From Limonium bicolor (taxonomy: Eukaryota > Streptophyta > Magnoliopsida > Caryophyllales > Plumbaginaceae), in contig CM041779.1 of the NCBI GenBank assembly GCA_023374045.1, positions 274,411,258 through 274,475,257 of the forward strand: a stretch of DNA of 64,000 bases, given 5' to 3'. A program made the translations under genes and the position numbers. How positions within the stretch are numbered: position 1 is the stretch's first letter; each line of letters opens with the position of its first letter. Positions 59,522-64,000 of the stretch are shown one piece after another. The notes beneath the pieces are model-generated. The model was not told the DNA's origin, did not search any database, and was given only the letters and a program-made list of their open reading frames with translations.

Positions 59522-59558
59522 AAACTTCGGGTCGAAGTTTCTTTTAAGGGGGATCTAC
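59522..59558 (+). promoter_or_regulatory. PPT with adjacent hairpin (E)
   Basis: AAACTTCG, loop GGT, CGAAGTTT, then CTTTTAAGGGGGATCTAC and the LTR start at 59559. Confidence 0.8.
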
Positions 59559-62500
59559 TGAAATATCCCTAAATTAATTTAAATTAATTTAGGGTATTTC
59601 TTTTATTAAATACCCTTGATAATATTATTAAACAATAAATTATTATATGGTGTTATAATAATAAATGTTAAATTATTATGGGATAAACATTAATTAATTA
59701 TATGGAATTATGGAATATTATTGGAGGATTTCTTATGTTTAATACAATTTAAATTAATTAATTATATGGTATTATGAATTTAATAGAAATATTTACAAGT
59801 CAATAAATCTTGGGAAAATTATTAAACGCTTCAAATATATTATAAAGATTTTAGGAAGAGTTGGAACATTGTTTGGAAATATAAAAGTCAATATAAAATT
59901 CTAGAAACCTTAAAGCTTATTAAGCCTTGCTAGAGTTGACTTTTTGAGAATGGTCAAACCAGGCCATGAAACCTATACCAAAAAATAGGTTATGAAAAAC
60001 CATGAAGATCGATAAAAAGAACGTCAAAAACGGATCATCCTAGCCAAAGTTATGCTAGTTTGAAGTTTAGAGCCAAAATTTCATAAGTGCCACGTGTCAG
60101 TCTCTCGAGCGTCCCAACACTTAGCAGATTTTTACCTCCTCGTTTTTCTCCAGCTAACAACCGATCTTGACCTAACTTGTGACGGCTATATCTTCTTCAT
60201 TACTCAATATTTTTTCATGCCGTCTTCGCCACTCTCTTCTCCTTAATTCCCTCTTTACAACCGTAACTCATACAAGCCCTAAATCATCCTACATCGACGG
60301 GAAAGTCGATCTCAAGTTGGCACCTTTCACGTTCGCAACCCAGATTTTTCAATTCCCTTCGAATTCAGGTATATTCGTCTGGCCATAAATCCTTCGTTTC
60401 TCAACCAAATTTTGGTTTCTTTAGCTCGTTGCGTAGATCTCTAACCCGTCTACAATTCTTATGTTTATGTCCAAGCCTGAATCATAACCGGTTGGAAGTT
60501 ATAGTCGCTCAAAGTTCCGGATTTTTCAGCACATAAAATCATACCGGAAACAGAGAGGTAAACTCGTAACTTTCGGGTCAATTTTCTTTCTGTATAATGC
60601 GAGTTAGGATTAGTTCTAGTTATCAATGTGTAGATCTAAGTGTCATCTTTCTAATGAGCCCAAAATCAAAGCTTAACTCGATCTGTGCAATAACTTATAG
60701 ATCCTCGAAGGTTGCTTCCTAAACTGGTCGAAAGTTCAAGTTTTTCCAGAAAAACGTTTTCGAATCGCTTCGATTCGGGCAATTCCGGTGAGTTCTCTTC
60801 AAATTCCTCCGATTATGCTAACCGGTATTACAATCCCGATCTAACCCATGTTTCAATTGTGTCAATTACGCTCTAGATTAGGAGAATTTGTGAGGATTTC
60901 GTTCGAATTGAAGTCTGTACCGATATAAGCCCTAACGTTCGAATTGAATACGAATCTTGATGAGCTCTGCATTAAAATTGGGGAAAACGGTACCAATAGA
61001 ACCGAAATCGAATTTCGAATCCATAGAAACAAAAACCATTCGATTTCGTTCTGTAGATTAGGAGATATAGGCAGATTAGTACTCGGTTTCGATTTGAGTT
61101 CTCTGAAGAACTCGCGCAGCAGGAGCCGTTCGATCTCAGTTAATAGAGATGGACGGCCACGATTAAAACACACGATTTTAAATGTATAAGTTTTTATATT
61201 GTTTCCAGGAATAAACCCTTACTTGTTTAATTAATTTAAGTGCCTTCCCGAATGTATTTTGACTTGAAATTTTAAACATAGATTCCTTATTTTGTGTAGT
61301 TTATTTTGATGTAAATTATTATGGATTTGGAGTTTTTAAACATAAGTTATGATTTTTACAAGTTACGGCGTTTCTGGAATTATCTGGCTAAATTAAAAAG
61401 ATATTTTTATGAAATAAAAATTTTATAATATGTCTAAAATGTTATAGTTACTGTATATTAAATTTGGGAATTTTTGGGCAATGGTAAAGGGTTTTAAAAA
61501 TTGTGTTTATGAGTTTTTCATAAGAATAACCTATAATATAAAGTTTTTAATGTAATCAAAAATTAAAGTAAGGTTGGTTAATGGACTTTTAAGCTGGGGA
61601 AAATAAAGGGAACTAAATTAACATTTTATAACAGTAAGTTTATAAATGTTTTTGTATTAGTTTTTTTTAGAGAAAAGAAATTATTTACATATATGTATAT
61701 TTACTTACTTAAGTAGGAACTTGTATAAATTGAGGAATTTAATTATCCTACATTTTATTTACTGTATTATATGGGGATTAATATTTTAAATAAACTAAGG
61801 AACAAATATATATAAATATTATTTAATATACATTAAAAAAAAATTAAGAAGTAATTTAAAGTAAATCAGGGAACTAATTAAAGTACCACTTAATAACTAA
61901 ACTTTATAAGAGCTAGAACCTTAAGATATGGTAAAAGAAATACTTTATGAAATGTACTTAGAATACAGTTTAAGGTTGTATTAATAAGATAGTTTAAATA
62001 TGGTGAATTACATGGGGAAAATGTCTTAGTAATTTTTAATACGGGTATACTTATATCTATTAAATAAACCCAAGAAGCACATCATGTTATAAACTTTAAG
62101 TCAGTTGTGTTAAGCCTATAAGTTATTTGAACATTAATAAATACAATAAAATTTTCTAAAATTGTGGTGGATAACTTTTAATACATAAAGATATATATAT
62201 AAATATACCTGTAAATAAATACATTAATATAGTTGAGGGAAATAATAATCCTTGTGACAGTTATAATAAGTAGGTTATATATATATTAAACCTTAGGCTT
62301 TAGTCAGTGAGTGATTAAATAATCACTCTTAATTTAAGAGTTATTACACAACATAACTTAACCCTGTCTTGGACTAACCTACTGGGCCCAAGCCTGTGAA
62401 CTCCGAAAGCCCACTTTAACAATTCAAAGAGAGTTTGGGCCACTCTCGGGAATAAATTCTAAATCATTCCAAACTAAACGGGTTGGGCCTAACAAAGGAT

Positions 62501-63795
62501 TTAGTTAACAAGTCAAGCCCAAACCTCTGTAAGAGAATAATGGTCAACCTGAAAACTAGTAATCAGTAAGTGAAGAAGACTGTTGAGTTTATAAGTCTCT
62601 TAACTAATCAACACCTGGAACGCCTTAATTATAGGTTACTTTTGGGGAATCACTTATACGAGCTAGTTACTGTACTTCACGTACCAGGTACGATTTCTCG
62701 TACTCCGATATTTTTGATGATTGGCTTGTGAAATGTTTTGGAAAACGCTAACCGACTTTAAGAGGAATTTTAAAAAAAAAAGAAATGGTTGTGTGACTAA
62801 CTCAGCTTGTCTGACTAACTGAGCCTTGTATGTGAAACTCACTTGGGTATTGGTTCTTTCCCTTCGGTTGTTCCACTGGTCATTGATTACTTGGGGTTTA
62901 CGCTTCTGCACTCTGTAGGACTGAGTGTTTTGGTATTGCTCTGGGTAGTTGGTGATCTGGTGGGAATTTGGAAAAGTCGTCTTTGGTATTCTTTCTTTGA
63001 CTCTGGACATTTGTTCATCATCATCATGAGTGGGGTCGTTGCTGTGGCGTGCGCGCGTCTTCATCGGTAAACAGTAAAGGGCTGTATATCCCTTGTCCTG
63101 AGAGGACGTAGTTAACAGTAAGGGGCTGTATATCCCCTGTCCTTAATGGACGTTCTTGGCGGTGGGGGCCATCTCTCCCAGTTGGTTTCATTCCATTCCT
63201 GAGTTGCTGGTTTTGGTTTTCTCTCGTTCGTTCCTAGTCCTTGTGACTACATGGGTCTTTCTACTCCAAACTTGGAAATGGATCTAACATAAGTAATGAT
63301 CGTTCACTAATTCTTGGTGTGATGTTATGTACTAACTTTACTCTCTTGTTATTTGTCTCCTTTGAAATGTTATGTTTGGCTTGGTGTTTTAAAAGAGTGT
63401 TTTGTTTCGCTATTTTGTTTAAGTGTTGTTTTCAAGTTATTGTTTATTCTCAATTTATATTAAAGTTTTGTTTTAGAGAATAGTACCAGTTCCATTCCAG
63501 GGAACTGACTCACCCCTCCCGGGGTGGGCTGCTTGGTTTAATCTTGTAGGTACAAATTATTATACAGGTAACCACGAAGAGTATGAGTGACTGGGATGGT
63601 ATTAGGATTTTTGGAGAGATTGTTGTAATTTATTTATGTTTATTTCATGTTGAGTTTTCTCGAGTTCAGACCGTAGCTTTTGTAAGTTATAAGTTGTAAT
63701 TGGTGAGGATTGGTGCCGGGTGTTTGGAACCCGATGGTCTGTACGCCCTTCGTATTTTTATTTCCGCTTTAAATACGTTAAGTAGGGGTGTTACA
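59559..63795 (+). repeat. 3' LTR of element E
   Basis: Copy of 48884-53051 with mostly one-base gaps. Ends GGGGTGTTACA. Palindrome 59560-59600, conserved block 62896-62971, double hairpins 63070-63156. No gene. Confidence 0.93.
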
Positions 63796-64000
63796 GAGAA
63801 ACAATGGGTAAAGTATGGGACTGAAAACAGAAGTAAAAATGCAAATACTGGGCCCGACCGAACTTGCGACCGGACTTGCAAGTTCGGTCGAGCCCAGATT
63901 TACAAAGACGGGAAAGCTTCTGGAATCGACCGGACTTGCGACCGACTTGCAAGTTCGGTCGGACCAGAAAATTCTCCCGTCTGGAACCTACTGGAATCGA
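63796..64000 (+). repeat. 3' LTR of element C, third piece
   Basis: Resumes the C LTR (equivalent to 24652 onward) after E, including the start of the palindromic minisatellite at 63855. Runs off the window. Confidence 0.9.

Larger units (their letters stand above)
48884..63795 (+). mobile_element. Element E: complete AlkB-bearing chromovirus
   Basis: 14.9 kb with TSD GAGAA, LTRs of 4.17 and 4.24 kb, tRNA-iMet PBS, three gag exons, AlkB, PR-RT-RH-IN-chromodomain, and two PPTs. Same plan as D but a different LTR family (TGAAATATCCCTAAATT). Confidence 0.95.
22458..64000 (+). mobile_element. Element C: long-LTR, non-coding gypsy element hosting D and E
   Basis: 5' LTR 22458-26781, PBS 26786, interior to 32393, PPT to 32428. 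The 3' LTR comes in three pieces (32429-34127, 48411-48883, 63796-64000) separated by D and E. The 3' end is outside the window. No recognisable protein. The interior shares blocks with B, and the LTR is a different family (TGAAATACCCCGAACTTAAAT). Confidence 0.85.

Overview
The window looks like repeat-rich plant nuclear DNA, probably from a flowering plant. It is built almost entirely of nested Ty3/gypsy LTR retrotransposons. I see no ordinary single-copy host gene, no rRNA or tRNA gene and no CRISPR array. Clues to the host kingdom are tRNA-iMet primer binding sites, chromodomain-bearing gypsy pol genes of the plant Tekay/Del type, an Athila/Tat-like gag element, and LTRs of 3.9-4.6 kb. Many single-base insertions and deletions separate otherwise identical LTR pairs, so part of the frameshifting is probably assembly error.

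Layout. 1-867: an LTR piece (X). 868-1160: a reversed LTR piece related to element C. 1161-2794: an internal fragment of element F (+), with gag zinc knuckles and an AlkB gene. 2795-10394 (-): an Athila/Tat-like cluster with two tandem LTRs (Y, Z), a gag gene and no pol. 10395-22457: element B (+), with long LTRs and a non-coding interior, cut by element C. 22458 to beyond the window: element C (+), also long LTRs and a non-coding interior. Its 3' LTR is split by two full elements: D (34128-48410, -, TSD AACAG) and E (48884-63795, +, TSD GAGAA).

D and E are autonomous-type chromoviruses: LTR, PBS, gag, zinc knuckle, AlkB, protease, RT, RNase H, integrase, chromodomain, PPT, LTR. The central observation is that F, D and E all carry a 2-oxoglutarate/Fe(II) AlkB-type dioxygenase at the same place, between the Gag zinc knuckle and protease. 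The HxD...H iron site and the R-x-N-L-T-F-R 2OG site are present in each. In all three the AlkB frame starts at a splice-acceptor-like site with the phase of a donor-like site at the end of the zinc-knuckle exon, and ends in its own stop. In D and E a second acceptor of the same phase precedes protease. This suggests alternative splicing between Gag-AlkB and Gag-Pol. Two further gag introns hold position and phase between elements.

B and C share the PBS leader, PPT and 3' signals of D but carry no recognisable proteins, so they look like LARD-type passengers of D-like elements. Several non-coding signals recur with compensatory changes: a hairpin over the PBS, a G-box hairpin near the LTR 3' end, a hairpin beside the PPT, a second PPT after pol, and palindromic minisatellites in the LTRs.
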